Below, in pieces: positions 20,119-29,850 of a stretch of DNA of 64,000 bases. A program made the position numbers and the translations under genes. Source of the DNA: Deferribacter autotrophicus (GTDB lineage Bacteria; Chrysiogenota; Deferribacteres; Deferribacterales; Deferribacteraceae); NCBI RefSeq assembly GCF_008362905.1, contig NZ_VFJB01000004.1, positions 186,001 through 250,000 on the forward strand. Direction: 5' to 3'. How positions within the stretch are numbered: position 1 is the stretch's first letter; every line of letters starts with the position of its first letter. The notes beneath the pieces were generated by a model, which searched no databases, was not told the origin of the DNA, and saw only the letters and a list, made by a program, of their open reading frames with translations.

Positions 20119-21132
20119 TCAACCATTTTCTGTAACCTCTGTTAAATTTTTTAAATATTCTGGATCATATGGCCTACCGTTTTTTAATACACCAAATATT
20201 TGCCTTATCAATTTATTCGCTACTGCTATTATCGCCAATTTCTTCGCTTTACCTGATGATAAAAGCCTTCTATACAAATTTGAACAAAATTTATTATACC
20301 GTATCGCTGACAATGAACATACAAACAATATCTTCCTTATATAAGCATTTCCTCTCCTTGATATATGTCCCCTTCCCCTTACAGATGTCCCAGATTCCCT
20401 AATAGAAGGACACAAACCTATATAACTAACAACCTCCTTCGCCCTCTTGAAATTACGAAAACACTCCAATTTGCCCAACACTATCGACGCTAACTTCATA
20501 CCTACTCCAGGAATACTCATAACTAACTCATATTCCTCTCTATAACGACTTTTCAACAAAACCTCTAGTTCCTGCTCCAATTTCTTAATCTTGCTCTTAT
20601 AGGCGGAAATTACATCTTTATAACACGATATAACCTCTTCTTGTTCATATGGCAATTGGCTAAATCCCTCTATCTGATTATTCAATCTATTTATCTGAGA
20701 TTGAAAATCCTCTATTGCTTTTAAACGACTATCTATCTCATAATATAATTCATCCTTAGGTTTAAATCTCCATTTATAACCATATTCCAGCCCATATTCC
20801 GCTATCAATTTGGAATCCGATTTGTCTGTCTTTGCCTTCCTTAAATTCATATCTGAATATTTCTTTATTGACATCGGATTAGCTACACTTACTTCGTAAC
20901 CTAACTCCCTACTCAAATGGGTGGCTAATTTTAAATGATATACTCCTGTACTTTCCATCATAAAAAGTACTTTCGACCAATCTACTCCTTTTACTTTCTT
21001 AAGAAAATCTTTAGTAAAAGATCTTACACTATTGCTCGTCTCGTAATACTTGTGCGTAGATCCATCATAAAAACTTATTGACAATGTCGACTTTGATACA
21101 TCAATACCTACCACATTTTCAAATCTTCTCAT
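20119..21132 (-). CDS. IS110-family transposase/recombinase
   Basis: 337 residues. N-terminal RuvC-like DEDD domain: VVGIDVSKSTLSISFYDG, MMESTGVYHLKLA, and LRKAKTDKSDSKLIAEY. A coiled-coil linker (about 130-200) is followed by the Transposase_20 domain with MSIPGVGMKLASIVLGKLE, and GLCPSIRESGTSVRGRGHISRRGN containing the catalytic-serine region. Intact, so possibly active. It shares only family-level similarity with the transposase at 41847; the two belong to different subgroups. Confidence 0.92.
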   Translation of the reverse strand: MRRFENVVGIDVSKSTLSISFYDGSTHKYYETSNSVRSFTKDFLKKVKGVDWSKVLFMMESTGVYHLKLATHLSRELGYEVSVANPMSIKKYSDMNLRKAKTDKSDSKLIAEYGLEYGYKWRFKPKDELYYEIDSRLKAIEDFQSQINRLNNQIEGFSQLPYEQEEVISCYKDVISAYKSKIKKLEQELEVLLKSRYREEYELVMSIPGVGMKLASIVLGKLECFRNFKRAKEVVSYIGLCPSIRESGTSVRGRGHISRRGNAYIRKILFVCSLSAIRYNKFCSNLYRRLLSSGKAKKLAIIAVANKLIRQIFGVLKNGRPYDPEYLKNLTEVTENG

Positions 21133-21189
21133 TTTATAATGTCTCCTATATTTTTTCTTGAGCTTTGCTTCCCTTTATACTATCATCGC

Positions 21190-21320
21190 AACATAATACA
21201 GGCTCGTAGCCTAATGTTCCGTCCAGTATTTGGAAAGCTGAAGGTGGGGACAACATTCTCAACGGTTTCTTACAACCAATGAGAAAAATGTCCTTGTTCA
21301 CCTTCAGTGCTCCATACATT
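21190..21320 (-). ncRNA. Structured 5' non-coding region of the first IS110 element
   Basis: Upstream of the transposase: outer stem CTGAAGGTG / CACCTTCAG (about 21238-21308), inner GGACA / TGTCC around a loop, and a GGCTACGAGCC hairpin near 21201-21212. The loop contains ATGAGAAAAATGT (21279-21291), repeated exactly at the element end (21376-21388). This could be the guide RNA instead of the 3' region. The remaining 240 bp up to glyS hold the IS end and the outer TIR only. Confidence 0.35.
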
Positions 21321-21578
21321 ACATAACCTTTTTTTAACTCTTTGTTAATTGTTTATTCCATATTTCTAATATACGATGAGAAAAATGTTTTCCCACAAAC
21401 AATTCAACATAATTTATTGATATATAATTATAATTCAAAACAGCCTCCGAAAAAATGGGGTGACACCAGTAATTTAACTATTGACAATTTAAATTTTTAC
21501 TAGATTAAAAGCATTTTTTCCTTGAAAAATTGCTTTTCTCTAATATATAACAATTCAAACTTTTTTATAGGGGGTATT

Positions 21579-23630
21579 ATGTCTTTTTATATGTTAGAAA
21601 TCGGTACCGAAGAAATTCCTGCCTCATTCATCAATCCAGCAGCTGATTATTTGAAAAATAAAACATCGGAAGAATTAGAAAAAAACAGAATAAAATTCAA
21701 TAGCATTATATCTGGCGGAACACCAAGAAGGCTTTATCTTTACATAGATGGTATTGAGGATAAACAAGCAGATTTAAAAGAAGAAATAGTTGGTCCCCCT
21801 GCAAATATTGCATTTGATGAAAATGGAAATCTTACAAAAGCTGGTATAGGTTTTGCAAAATCAAGAGGTCTTGATATAGCTTCTTTAAAAAAAGTAACCA
21901 CAGAAAAAGGGGAATATCTTGCAGGTATTAAACAGGTAGCTGGTGAAGAGACCACAAAAATATTGCCTGATTTAATCGTCAAGATTATCAGAAATATTCC
22001 CTTCCCAAAGAGCATGAAGTGGGGAACAAAAAAATTCAGATTTGCAAGACCTGTACACTGGTTTTTATCTATTTACAATGGAGATATATTACCTTTTGAA
22101 ATAGATGGAATTAAAGCATCAAATTACACTTACGGCCATAGATTTATGGCCAGAGAAAAAATAATAATTTCAAATTTTGATGATTATAAAACAAAATTAA
22201 ACAATGCCTTTGTTATTATAGATTTTGAAGAAAGAAAAAAGATTATAAATGATGCCCTTAACTCCTTTGGTAACGTAGTAATTGACGAAGAACTCCTTAA
22301 CACTGTAACAAACCTTGTAGAATATCCGCACCCAGTTATGGGACACTTTCCAGAAGACTTTCTAAAATTGCCCAAAGAAGTACTTGTAACTTCAATGAAA
22401 AGTCATCAAAAGTACTTTTATGTAGTGGATGATAACGGTAAAATAACCAATAAATTCGTAGGTATATCAAATACAAAACCAAAAGATGATTCTCTGATCA
22501 GAACAGGTTATGAAAGAGTATTAAAAGCAAGACTCAATGACGCCATGTTTTTCTTTGAAAATGATAAAAAAATCCCTCTATCTGAAAGGGTAGAACAGTT
22601 AAAAAGTGTAATTTATCAGGAAAAACTTGGGACATCCTATGAAAAAATGCAGCGATTTAGAAAAATTGCAAATTACCTTGCGATGGCATTGAACCCCTCA
22701 GCAAAAGAAACAACCGATAGAGCTGCATACCTTTGCAAAGGGGACTTGATGACGGAAATGGTATATGAATTCCCCGAATTACAAGGGATTATGGGAAGAG
22801 AATACGCTCTTATACAGGGTGAAAATGAAATTGTGGCAAAAGCTATTTATGAACATTATCTGCCACGATTTGCCGGTGACGATTTGCCCGAAACTGATGA
22901 AGGCTCTTTTGTATCTATAGCGGATAAAATCGATACAATCGTGGGCTGTTTTATAATCGGTCTTATCCCTTCAGGTAATAACGACCCTTATGCCCTCAGA
23001 AGAAACGCCATCGGTATTATAAATATCATTTTAAATAAAAATTATAAATTAGACCTAAATGACCTAATCAATGTAGCAATGGAAAATTATAAAGAAAAAC
23101 TTAAGTTTGACCAAGATGAAATCTTAAAACTTGTGAGAGAATTTATTCTCACTAGATCCAAACAAATAGCACATTCACAATACGGTGTAAGAAGTGATAT
23201 TTTTGATGCAGTTACAAACAACTTCTCTGATATTGTGGTTATGTTCAATGCTGCTAAAGCATTAAATGAAGTTAGAGAGAAAGATGATTTTATAATTCTT
23301 TCTACTAGTTACAAGAGGATTTCCAATATCTTGAAGAAAAACAATTGGGAAATAACTGATTATAATCCCGAACTTTTCAAAGAAGAAGCTGAAAAAGAAT
23401 TACATTCTCTAATGATTAATAAAGGAAAAGAAATAGAAGATTATATTAATAAAGAAGATTTTGATAAAGCCATAAATGTGTTACTGGAATTCAGAGAACC
23501 TGTAGATAAATTTTTTGATAATGTCCTAGTCATGGATAAGGATGAAAACATTAAAAACAATAGGCTAAGCCTTCTTGCATCTTTAAGAAACATCTTTAAC
23601 AAAGTAGGAGATTTAAGTTATATTAATTAA
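21579..23630 (+). CDS. glyS: Glycyl-tRNA synthetase beta subunit
   Basis: 683 residues from ATG 21579 (MSFYMLEIGTEEIPASFI) with GGGGGT ahead; a TTG 57 bp upstream only extends into the IS flank. Motifs: GGTPRRLYLYI, FPKSMKWG, FARPVHWF, and the HD-domain region GDLMTEMVYEFPELQGIMGREYA. The C-terminal tRNA-binding part is complete. The alpha subunit gene glyQ, often adjacent, is absent; the IS110 insertion lies directly upstream. Confidence 0.95.
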   Translation: MSFYMLEIGTEEIPASFINPAADYLKNKTSEELEKNRIKFNSIISGGTPRRLYLYIDGIEDKQADLKEEIVGPPANIAFDENGNLTKAGIGFAKSRGLDIASLKKVTTEKGEYLAGIKQVAGEETTKILPDLIVKIIRNIPFPKSMKWGTKKFRFARPVHWFLSIYNGDILPFEIDGIKASNYTYGHRFMAREKIIISNFDDYKTKLNNAFVIIDFEERKKIINDALNSFGNVVIDEELLNTVTNLVEYPHPVMGHFPEDFLKLPKEVLVTSMKSHQKYFYVVDDNGKITNKFVGISNTKPKDDSLIRTGYERVLKARLNDAMFFFENDKKIPLSERVEQLKSVIYQEKLGTSYEKMQRFRKIANYLAMALNPSAKETTDRAAYLCKGDLMTEMVYEFPELQGIMGREYALIQGENEIVAKAIYEHYLPRFAGDDLPETDEGSFVSIADKIDTIVGCFIIGLIPSGNNDPYALRRNAIGIINIILNKNYKLDLNDLINVAMENYKEKLKFDQDEILKLVREFILTRSKQIAHSQYGVRSDIFDAVTNNFSDIVVMFNAAKALNEVREKDDFIILSTSYKRISNILKKNNWEITDYNPELFKEEAEKELHSLMINKGKEIEDYINKEDFDKAINVLLEFREPVDKFFDNVLVMDKDENIKNNRLSLLASLRNIFNKVGDLSYIN

Positions 23631-23653
23631 CATAAAATTAGGGGGTAAAAGTA

Positions 23654-26278
23654 ATGAAAAAATACGTTTACTTTTTTGGAAATGGTAAAGCTGAAGGCAA
23701 GGGAGATATGAAAGATCTCCTCGGGGGGAAAGGTGCAGGGCTTGCAGAAATGACCAATCTTGGAATACCTGTTCCTCCAGGCTTTACCATTACAACTGAA
23801 GCCTGTATTGAATACTACAAAAATAATAAGCAATACCCAGAAGGGATGTGGGAACAGGCTTTAGAAGCTCTCAAAAGGCTTGAAGAAGCTGTTGGAAAAA
23901 AATTTGGTGATCCATCAAATCCACTTCTTGTTTCTGTTAGATCTGGAGCAAGAGTATCTATGCCTGGGATGATGGATACAATTTTAAACCTTGGATTGAA
24001 TGATGAAACTGTAAAAGGGCTTGCTGAGATATCAAACAACGAAAGATTTGCTTATGACTCTTACAGGCGATTCATCCAGATGTTTTGCGACGTTGTTCTT
24101 GGTATAGAACACAACAAATTTGAAAGAGTTCTCGACAAAGTAAAAGAAAATAATGGTGCTAAATTTGATACTGACCTTGGTGCTGAAGATTTGAAAGAGG
24201 TTGTAGAACTTTATAAAGAACTTGTAGAAGAAGAGCTTGGAAGAAGCTTCCCTCAGGATACAATGGAACAATTGAGACTCGCTATCAATGCAGTATTTGA
24301 GTCATGGAATAACCAAAGAGCAATAACCTACAGGAAAATCAATAAAATTCCAGATGATTGGGGAACAGCTGTAAATATTGTTGCAATGGTCTTCGGTAAT
24401 ATGGGTAATGATTCAGGAACAGGGGTTGCTTTCACAAGAAACCCATCAACAGGTGAAAAAGAATTTTTTGGCGAATTTCTAATAAATGCTCAGGGTGAAG
24501 ACGTAGTTGCAGGTATCAGAACGCCTGAGCCTATCGCAAAACTTAAAGAGCACATGCCAGAAGTTTTCAAACAGTTGGAAGAGGTTTATAAAAAACTTGA
24601 AAAACACTATAAGGATATGCAGGATATAGAATTTACCGTTGAAAAAGGGAAACTTTATCTTTTACAGACAAGAAGCGGTAAAAGAACTGCTCGTGCTGCA
24701 GTAAAAATTGCTTACGATATGTATAAAGAAGGACTCATTGATAAGAAAACTGCTGTATTGAGAGTTCAACCAGAACAGGTTGATCAACTTCTCCACCCAA
24801 TGATTGATCCAAATGAAAAATATGAAGTGTTGGCAAAAGGTCTTCCTGCTTCTCCTGGTGCTGCAGTTGGTAAAGTAGTTTTTACTGCTGAAGACGCAGA
24901 ACAATGGGCTGAAAGAGGCGAAGATGTAATTTTAGTAAGAAATGAAACTTCTCCAGAAGATATCGGCGGAATGAACGCAGCAAAAGGTATCCTCACTGTT
25001 ACAGGTGGTATGACAAGCCATGCAGCAGTAGTTGCTAGAGGTATGGGGAAAACTTGTGTTGCAGGCTGTGGAACAATCAGAATCGATGAAGAAAATAAAC
25101 AATTTGAAGTAGACGGTAAGATTGTAAAAGAAGGTGATTTCATAACCATAAACGGTTCAACCGGCGAAGTAATACTTGGTAAAGTAAAACTTATAATGCC
25201 AGAACTATCTGGTGAATTTGCTGAAATATTAAAGTGGGCTGATGAATTTAGAAAGCTCGGAGTAAGAACTAATGCTGATACTCCTAAGGATTCAGAAATT
25301 GCAAGGGGCTTTGGTGCTGAAGGTATTGGATTATGCCGAACAGAGCATATGTTCTTTGAAGGTAATAGGATAGATGCTGTAAGAGAAATGATTTTGAGTG
25401 ATACAAAAGAGGATAGAAGAAAAGCCCTTGAAAAAATAAAACCTTATCAGAAGGAAGATTTTATTGGTATCTTCAAAGCTATGGATGGTCTTCCAGTAAC
25501 AATCAGATTACTTGATCCACCTCTTCATGAGTTCTTACCTCACACAGATGAAGATATTGAGAAGATCTCTAAAGCTTCAGGTATCTCAACAGAAGCTCTG
25601 AAGAAAAAAGTGGAAGAACTCAAAGAGTTTAACCCAATGCTCGGTCACAGAGGTTGTAGATTGGGACTCACCTATCCTGAAGTTTATGAAATGCAGGTTT
25701 ATGCAATTATGGAAGCAGCATGCGAATGTAAAAAAGAAGGAATTGATGTAAAACCTGAAATCATGATCCCTCTTGTAGGCCACTATAAAGAACTGGCAAT
25801 ACTAAAAGAAATGGTTGATAACGTAGCAAAGGAAGTTATGGAACAATATGGTGTAGAGGTGGAATACCTAGTAGGAACAATGATTGAATTACCAAGAGCA
25901 GCCCTTACTGCTGATGAAATAGCTCAGTATGCTGAGTTCTTCTCCTTTGGAACTAACGATCTTACCCAAACAACACTTGGTCTTTCAAGAGATGACTCTG
26001 GAAAGTTTTTACCATACTATGTGGAAAAAGGAATATACAAAGAGGATCCTTTTGTTTCCATTGATCAAAGCGGTGTAGGACAGCTTGTTGAAATGGGCGT
26101 GAAAAAAGGTAGAAATACAAGACCAGACTTAAAAACAGGTATTTGTGGAGAACATGGTGGTGATCCAGAGTCAATTTACTTCTGCCATAAAATTGGACTC
26201 AACTATGTGAGTTGTTCACCATACAGAGTCCCAGTTGCAAGACTTGCCGCAGCACACGCTGCGCTGACGGAAGAATAA
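23654..26278 (+). CDS. ppdK: Pyruvate, phosphate dikinase
   Basis: 874 residues, full length. N-terminal nucleotide-binding domain ([24 protein letters not shown]), central phosphohistidine domain with [16 protein letters not shown], and C-terminal PEP/pyruvate barrel with [18 protein letters not shown] and [13 protein letters not shown]. Interconverts pyruvate+ATP+Pi and PEP+AMP+PPi. With the convergent malic enzyme, fumarase and enolase it fits a PEP-pyruvate-malate node. GGGGGT lies upstream. Confidence 0.97.
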   Translation: MKKYVYFFGNGKAEGKGDMKDLLGGKGAGLAEMTNLGIPVPPGFTITTEACIEYYKNNKQYPEGMWEQALEALKRLEEAVGKKFGDPSNPLLVSVRSGARVSMPGMMDTILNLGLNDETVKGLAEISNNERFAYDSYRRFIQMFCDVVLGIEHNKFERVLDKVKENNGAKFDTDLGAEDLKEVVELYKELVEEELGRSFPQDTMEQLRLAINAVFESWNNQRAITYRKINKIPDDWGTAVNIVAMVFGNMGNDSGTGVAFTRNPSTGEKEFFGEFLINAQGEDVVAGIRTPEPIAKLKEHMPEVFKQLEEVYKKLEKHYKDMQDIEFTVEKGKLYLLQTRSGKRTARAAVKIAYDMYKEGLIDKKTAVLRVQPEQVDQLLHPMIDPNEKYEVLAKGLPASPGAAVGKVVFTAEDAEQWAERGEDVILVRNETSPEDIGGMNAAKGILTVTGGMTSHAAVVARGMGKTCVAGCGTIRIDEENKQFEVDGKIVKEGDFITINGSTGEVILGKVKLIMPELSGEFAEILKWADEFRKLGVRTNADTPKDSEIARGFGAEGIGLCRTEHMFFEGNRIDAVREMILSDTKEDRRKALEKIKPYQKEDFIGIFKAMDGLPVTIRLLDPPLHEFLPHTDEDIEKISKASGISTEALKKKVEELKEFNPMLGHRGCRLGLTYPEVYEMQVYAIMEAACECKKEGIDVKPEIMIPLVGHYKELAILKEMVDNVAKEVMEQYGVEVEYLVGTMIELPRAALTADEIAQYAEFFSFGTNDLTQTTLGLSRDDSGKFLPYYVEKGIYKEDPFVSIDQSGVGQLVEMGVKKGRNTRPDLKTGICGEHGGDPESIYFCHKIGLNYVSCSPYRVPVARLAAAHAALTEE

Positions 26279-26304
26279 AAAAGGGGCTTTTTAAGCCCCT
26301 TTTT
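26278..26304. terminator. Bidirectional terminator between ppdK and malic enzyme
   Basis: AAAAAGGGGCTT / AAGCCCCTTTTT stem with a 3-nt loop, A-run on one side and T-run on the other, so it serves both convergent genes. Confidence 0.88.
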
Positions 26305-27636
26305 TTATTTTACTGCTTTACTTTTATAAGCTGCATTTTCCACAGCAAGAGCTACACTTTCATGTACCTGTTTATTTAAAATATTAGGTACCAAATCACC
26401 TTCCATCGCAAATTTTGCAATAGTTTCGCTAGCTGCAATCTTCATTGCATCATTTATTGTATAGGCATTTGCAGCAAGTGCTCCCTTGAAAATACCTGGA
26501 AATGCAAGGGCATTATTGACCGATTTACCATCAGCAGCAAAAAGTGCTCCAGCTGCAATAGCATCTTCAGGCTTAATCTCAGGATCAGGGTTCGTCAGTG
26601 CAAGAATAATCTGCCCATTCTTTACCCACTCCTTTTTAATCAACCCCGGACAGCCAGTGGTCGCAATAATAATGTCCACAGATTTCACCAGCGATTCCAC
26701 TGACTCTGTTTCAAACCCACCTCTTTGAACAAATCTTTTAACCATCTCCTCATTTATATCAAAACCATAAATCTTATCTATTCCATAGGCCATGAGAAGC
26801 TTCTGAATACCGCTTCCTGCAGCACCAAGTCCCAATATACCTACAGATGATTTTCTGATATTCTTAAAGGTATATTTTCCAATATTTATCAATGCAGCAA
26901 GCACCACAACTGCGGTCCCATGCTGGTCATCATGCATAACTGGTATATCAAGTATCTCATCAAGTTCTTTCTCAATCTCAAAACATTCTGGAGCCTTAAT
27001 ATCTTCAAGCTTTATCGCTCCAAAGGTAGGTGAAATATTTTTAATAGTGTCAACAATTACTTTAGGATCTTTACTATCAATAAGAATGGGGATACCATTT
27101 AAACCAGCTAGAATCCTAAGCAGCAGCGACTTCCCTTCCATTACAGGCATGCCAGCTACTGGTCCTATATCACCAAGTCCCAAAATGGCAGTGCCATTTG
27201 TTACAATCGCCACATTCTTTTTTATTGTGGTGTATCTATCTGCCAGAGACCTGTCCTCAAAGATTTTTCTACAGACAGAAGCAACACCTGGTGTGTAAAC
27301 AATACTCAAGTCATCCATGGTCTCTATTTCAATAGGAGTGCTTACTTCGATTTTTCCACCTTCATGCACTTCCATTACCACATCTTTTATCTCTAAAATC
27401 TCTATACCATCCAGTGCATCAATAGCTGAAACAATCTCAGCAAATTTTTTTTCATCATCTGTGTAAATATCAAGATCCCTTATTTTATAGTCTTTACCAA
27501 TATGGACAGTTTTAATCTCACCAAACATTCCCCCATAATCCCCCACAATGGTTGCTACTTTTCCCAAAAAACCTGGTTTATCAAATATTTTAATTCGAAC
27601 TGTACAAATTATCTTATCTGAATACTCAATTCTCAT
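26305..27636 (-). CDS. NAD(P)-dependent malic enzyme with N-terminal ACT domain
   Basis: 443 residues. Residues about 8-80 form an ACT-like regulatory domain (CTVRIKIFDKPGFLGKVATIVGDYGG). The catalytic part follows: IVYTPGVASVCRKI, TNGTAILGLGDIGP, KLEDIKAPECFEIE, MHDDQHGTAVVVLAAL and the Rossmann GILGLGAAGSGIQKLL. Decarboxylates malate to pyruvate. The ACT domain suggests amino-acid control. Preceded by fumC 11 bp upstream, so fumarate to malate to pyruvate is encoded in one unit. Confidence 0.93.
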   Translation of the reverse strand: MRIEYSDKIICTVRIKIFDKPGFLGKVATIVGDYGGMFGEIKTVHIGKDYKIRDLDIYTDDEKKFAEIVSAIDALDGIEILEIKDVVMEVHEGGKIEVSTPIEIETMDDLSIVYTPGVASVCRKIFEDRSLADRYTTIKKNVAIVTNGTAILGLGDIGPVAGMPVMEGKSLLLRILAGLNGIPILIDSKDPKVIVDTIKNISPTFGAIKLEDIKAPECFEIEKELDEILDIPVMHDDQHGTAVVVLAALINIGKYTFKNIRKSSVGILGLGAAGSGIQKLLMAYGIDKIYGFDINEEMVKRFVQRGGFETESVESLVKSVDIIIATTGCPGLIKKEWVKNGQIILALTNPDPEIKPEDAIAAGALFAADGKSVNNALAFPGIFKGALAANAYTINDAMKIAASETIAKFAMEGDLVPNILNKQVHESVALAVENAAYKSKAVK

Positions 27637-27647
27637 ATTTCCACCCT

Positions 27648-29027
27648 CTAAACCATTTTTTTAGTGTCAAAGATTTCTTCAATCTCTTCATCTGATAACA
27701 CTCCTTTCTCTTTTACAATATCTTTAATTTTCACCTTCTTTTTAAATGCATCATAGGCAATTTCTGCAGCTTTATCATAGCCAATTTTCAATGCCAATGG
27801 TGTTACAAGAGCCATTGACCACTCCACAAGCTCACTGCATCTATCAACATTTGCCACTATACCATCAATACATTTTTCAGCTAAGGAAGTGGCAGCATTT
27901 GAAAGTAACTTGATAGAATAAAGCAAATTATCCGCAATAACAGGCATCATAACATTCAAATCAAGCAACCCACTACTCCCAGCAATTGATATTGTATGAA
28001 CATTTCCCATCACCTCAGCAGCCACCTGAATTACTGCCTCAGGAATTACAGGGTTTACTTTTCCTGGCATAATGGAGCTTCCTGGCTGAAGTGATGGTAA
28101 TGTAATTTCTGCTATACCACATCTTGGTCCAGAATTCAATAAACGTAAATCGTTTGCAATCTTCATCAATGAAACTGCCAAAGTATTAAGTGCGCCTGCA
28201 AAATACACAACAGCATCCTTAGCCGCAATACCTTCAAAAAGATTTTCAGCTTGTTTAAATTCTATCCCTGTATTTTTACTAATCTCATCGATGGCAAGCT
28301 TTGCAAAATCTGGATGTGTATTGAGTCCAGTTCCAAGTGCCGTTCCACCTAGAGGTAACTCCTGCAACCCCTTTACACTTTCGTTTATCCTCTCCAATCC
28401 CTTTTTTATCTGCATTCTGTAGCCAGAAAATTCCTGCCCTAAGGTTATTGGCACTGCATCCATAAGATGAGTTCTACCTATTTTAATAATGTCTCTAAAT
28501 TCTTTTTCCTTTTCTAAAAGGCTATTCTCCAGTTTCAAAAGGGCAGGTATCAAATTTTTGTACGTTAATAATGCAGAAGATATATGTATTGCAGTGGGGA
28601 TTACATCATTGCTGGACTGCCCTTTATTTACATGATCATTTGGATGGCACAATTTTTTATCCCCCTTTTGACCTCCCAACAATTCACAAGCTCTGTTAGC
28701 TATCACCTCGTTTACATTCATATTTGTGGATGTACCTGAGCCTGTCTGAAATACATCTATGGGAAACTGGTCGTCAAACTTCCCATCAATTATTTCTTTA
28801 GCTGCTTTTATAATTGCATCAGCGACTTTTTCATTGATTAACCCCAATTTACAATTTGCAACTGCTGCTCCCCTTTTTACTTCAGCTACAGCATATATAA
28901 ATTCCTTTGGCAACCCCTTACCACTTATTTTGAAATTCTCTAATGCCCTAGCAGTCTGTGCTCCATAGTAAGCTGTTTCGGGCACTTTCATCTCTCCCAT
29001 ACTATCTCTTTCCACTCTAAATTTCAT
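27648..29027 (-). CDS. fumC: Fumarate hydratase class II
   Basis: 459 residues. GSGTSTNMNVNEVIANRA, HPNDHVNKGQSSNDVIPTA, IGRTHLMDAVPITLGQEFSG, and the superfamily signature GSSIMPGKVNP. The C-terminus IGYDKAAEIA and overall spacing match FumC; aspartase has MPAKVNP and a different tail. Cofactor-free, heat-stable fumarase. Operonic with the malic enzyme. Confidence 0.93.
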   Translation of the reverse strand: MKFRVERDSMGEMKVPETAYYGAQTARALENFKISGKGLPKEFIYAVAEVKRGAAVANCKLGLINEKVADAIIKAAKEIIDGKFDDQFPIDVFQTGSGTSTNMNVNEVIANRACELLGGQKGDKKLCHPNDHVNKGQSSNDVIPTAIHISSALLTYKNLIPALLKLENSLLEKEKEFRDIIKIGRTHLMDAVPITLGQEFSGYRMQIKKGLERINESVKGLQELPLGGTALGTGLNTHPDFAKLAIDEISKNTGIEFKQAENLFEGIAAKDAVVYFAGALNTLAVSLMKIANDLRLLNSGPRCGIAEITLPSLQPGSSIMPGKVNPVIPEAVIQVAAEVMGNVHTISIAGSSGLLDLNVMMPVIADNLLYSIKLLSNAATSLAEKCIDGIVANVDRCSELVEWSMALVTPLALKIGYDKAAEIAYDAFKKKVKIKDIVKEKGVLSDEEIEEIFDTKKMV

Positions 29028-29089
29028 ATGTTACCTCTTTTCAAATTTTACATCATAAGGTATAATTTTATTATATATGGAGGTCTTAT

Positions 29090-29572
29090 ATGGAATCAAT
29101 AAAATATCTATCTAAACTAACTATGAATCCAAAATTTATTGATTTTACTAAAGAAGAACTTCAAAAGTTTCTCTCATCATGCAAAATAGAAAAGTTCAAC
29201 AAAGGGGATATGATAATTAAAGAGGGAGAAAAAGGGGATAAACTCTACATTGTTGTAGAAGGGCAAGTGGGGGTCAGTAAAGCCATTACTGAAGAGGTGG
29301 TTTTCTTCCTAACAACCCTCAGTGAAGGAGATTTTTTTGGTGAAATGGCCATTCTTACATCTCATCCAAGATCAGCAAACGTATTTGCAAAAACTGACAC
29401 CACTCTTTTATCCTTTGATATAACAGCTTACGATACCTTGAAGAGAGAAGATAAATTACTGTTTGCAAAATTAAACAGCGTATTCGCTGTAACTTTAGCT
29501 GAGCGTTTGTACAAAGTGGAAGAAAGAATAAAACTTATAATAAAAGCGTCCTTAATAAAAGATATTATATAG
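29090..29572 (+). CDS. Cyclic-nucleotide-binding domain protein without DNA-binding domain
   Basis: 160 residues. One cNMP domain (about 25-125) with EGEKGDKLYIVVEGQV and the phosphate-binding cassette FGEMAILTSHPRSANV. No C-terminal helix-turn-helix as in Crp, and no enzymatic domain, so it is a free-standing sensor. GGAGG lies ahead of the ATG. Its stop codon lies exactly at the insertion point of a TIR element. Divergent from fumC. Confidence 0.82.
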   Translation: MESIKYLSKLTMNPKFIDFTKEELQKFLSSCKIEKFNKGDMIIKEGEKGDKLYIVVEGQVGVSKAITEEVVFFLTTLSEGDFFGEMAILTSHPRSANVFAKTDTTLLSFDITAYDTLKREDKLLFAKLNSVFAVTLAERLYKVEERIKLIIKASLIKDII

Positions 29573-29837
29573 TTCTGGCATCACCCCAATTTTTGCAAAT
29601 TACCCTATTAGTAACGGTTGTAGAGGTAAAAGGCAAACAGAGAAATAGCAAAATAGTAAAAGTTCAAGGTTCAATGTTTAAAAGGTTAAGGTTTAGGTTT
29701 AGGCTAAGTGAATAAATTTCCAGTATCACTCTTACAACCCTTATTACCTTTAAAACCTTTACTACTCTTATGACCGTTGATAACCATGAAAATAATTCTC
29801 CTGCTTATAAAAAATCGGGGTGACATCAAATTATATA
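29564..29837. mobile_element. 258-bp TIR element (MITE-like), related to the one at 19952
   Basis: Ends CTGGCATCACCCC-AATTTTT (from 29575) and ...AAAAATCGGGGTGACATCA (to 29828), the same end motif as the element at 19960-21469. ATTATATA occurs on both sides (29564-29571, 29830-29837). Inner flanks show an imperfect long inverted repeat (AACGGTTGTAGAGGTAAAAGG against a similar inverse near 29730-29780). No ORF. Fills the convergent gap between the cNMP protein and the mnmC-like gene. Confidence 0.7.
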
Positions 29838-29850
29838 ATTTGTACTTTTC

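Larger units (their letters stand above)
20000..21400 (-). mobile_element. IS110-family insertion sequence (IS1111-like, subterminal IRs)
   Basis: Delimited here by a perfect 21-bp inverted repeat at 20000-20020 and 21380-21400 (core GTGGGAAAACATTTTT); true ends probably lie a few bases outside. Subterminal inverted repeats are a trait of the IS1111 group. Non-coding sequence on both sides of the transposase is strongly self-complementary. Confidence 0.65.
19952..21478. mobile_element. TIR-bounded element carrying a nested IS110-family insertion
   Basis: Ends are CTGGAGTCACCCC-ATTTTTT (from 19960) and its inverse, ending GGGGTGACACCAG at 21469. TAATTTAA occurs directly outside both ends (19952-19959 and 21470-21477), an 8-bp target duplication. 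Inside lie a second, perfect 21-bp inverted repeat (20000-20020 and 21380-21400) and the transposase gene. IS110 elements lack such TIRs and duplications, so the outer frame is best read as a separate MITE-like element that was hit by the IS110. A related frame without transposase is at 29572-29829. Confidence 0.65.

Noticed and set aside
20069-20402. Plus-strand ORFs within the first IS110
   Set aside because: They are antisense shadows of the recombinase gene.
21133-21578. Remnant of glyQ upstream of glyS
   Set aside because: The gap contains only IS110 non-coding sequence and the outer TIR; no GlyQ-like translation in any frame.
27648-29027. Aspartase instead of fumarase
   Set aside because: The MPGKVNP signature, GGTALGTGLNTH context and the GYDKAAEIA C-terminus fit FumC; aspartase normally has MPAKVNP and a different tail.
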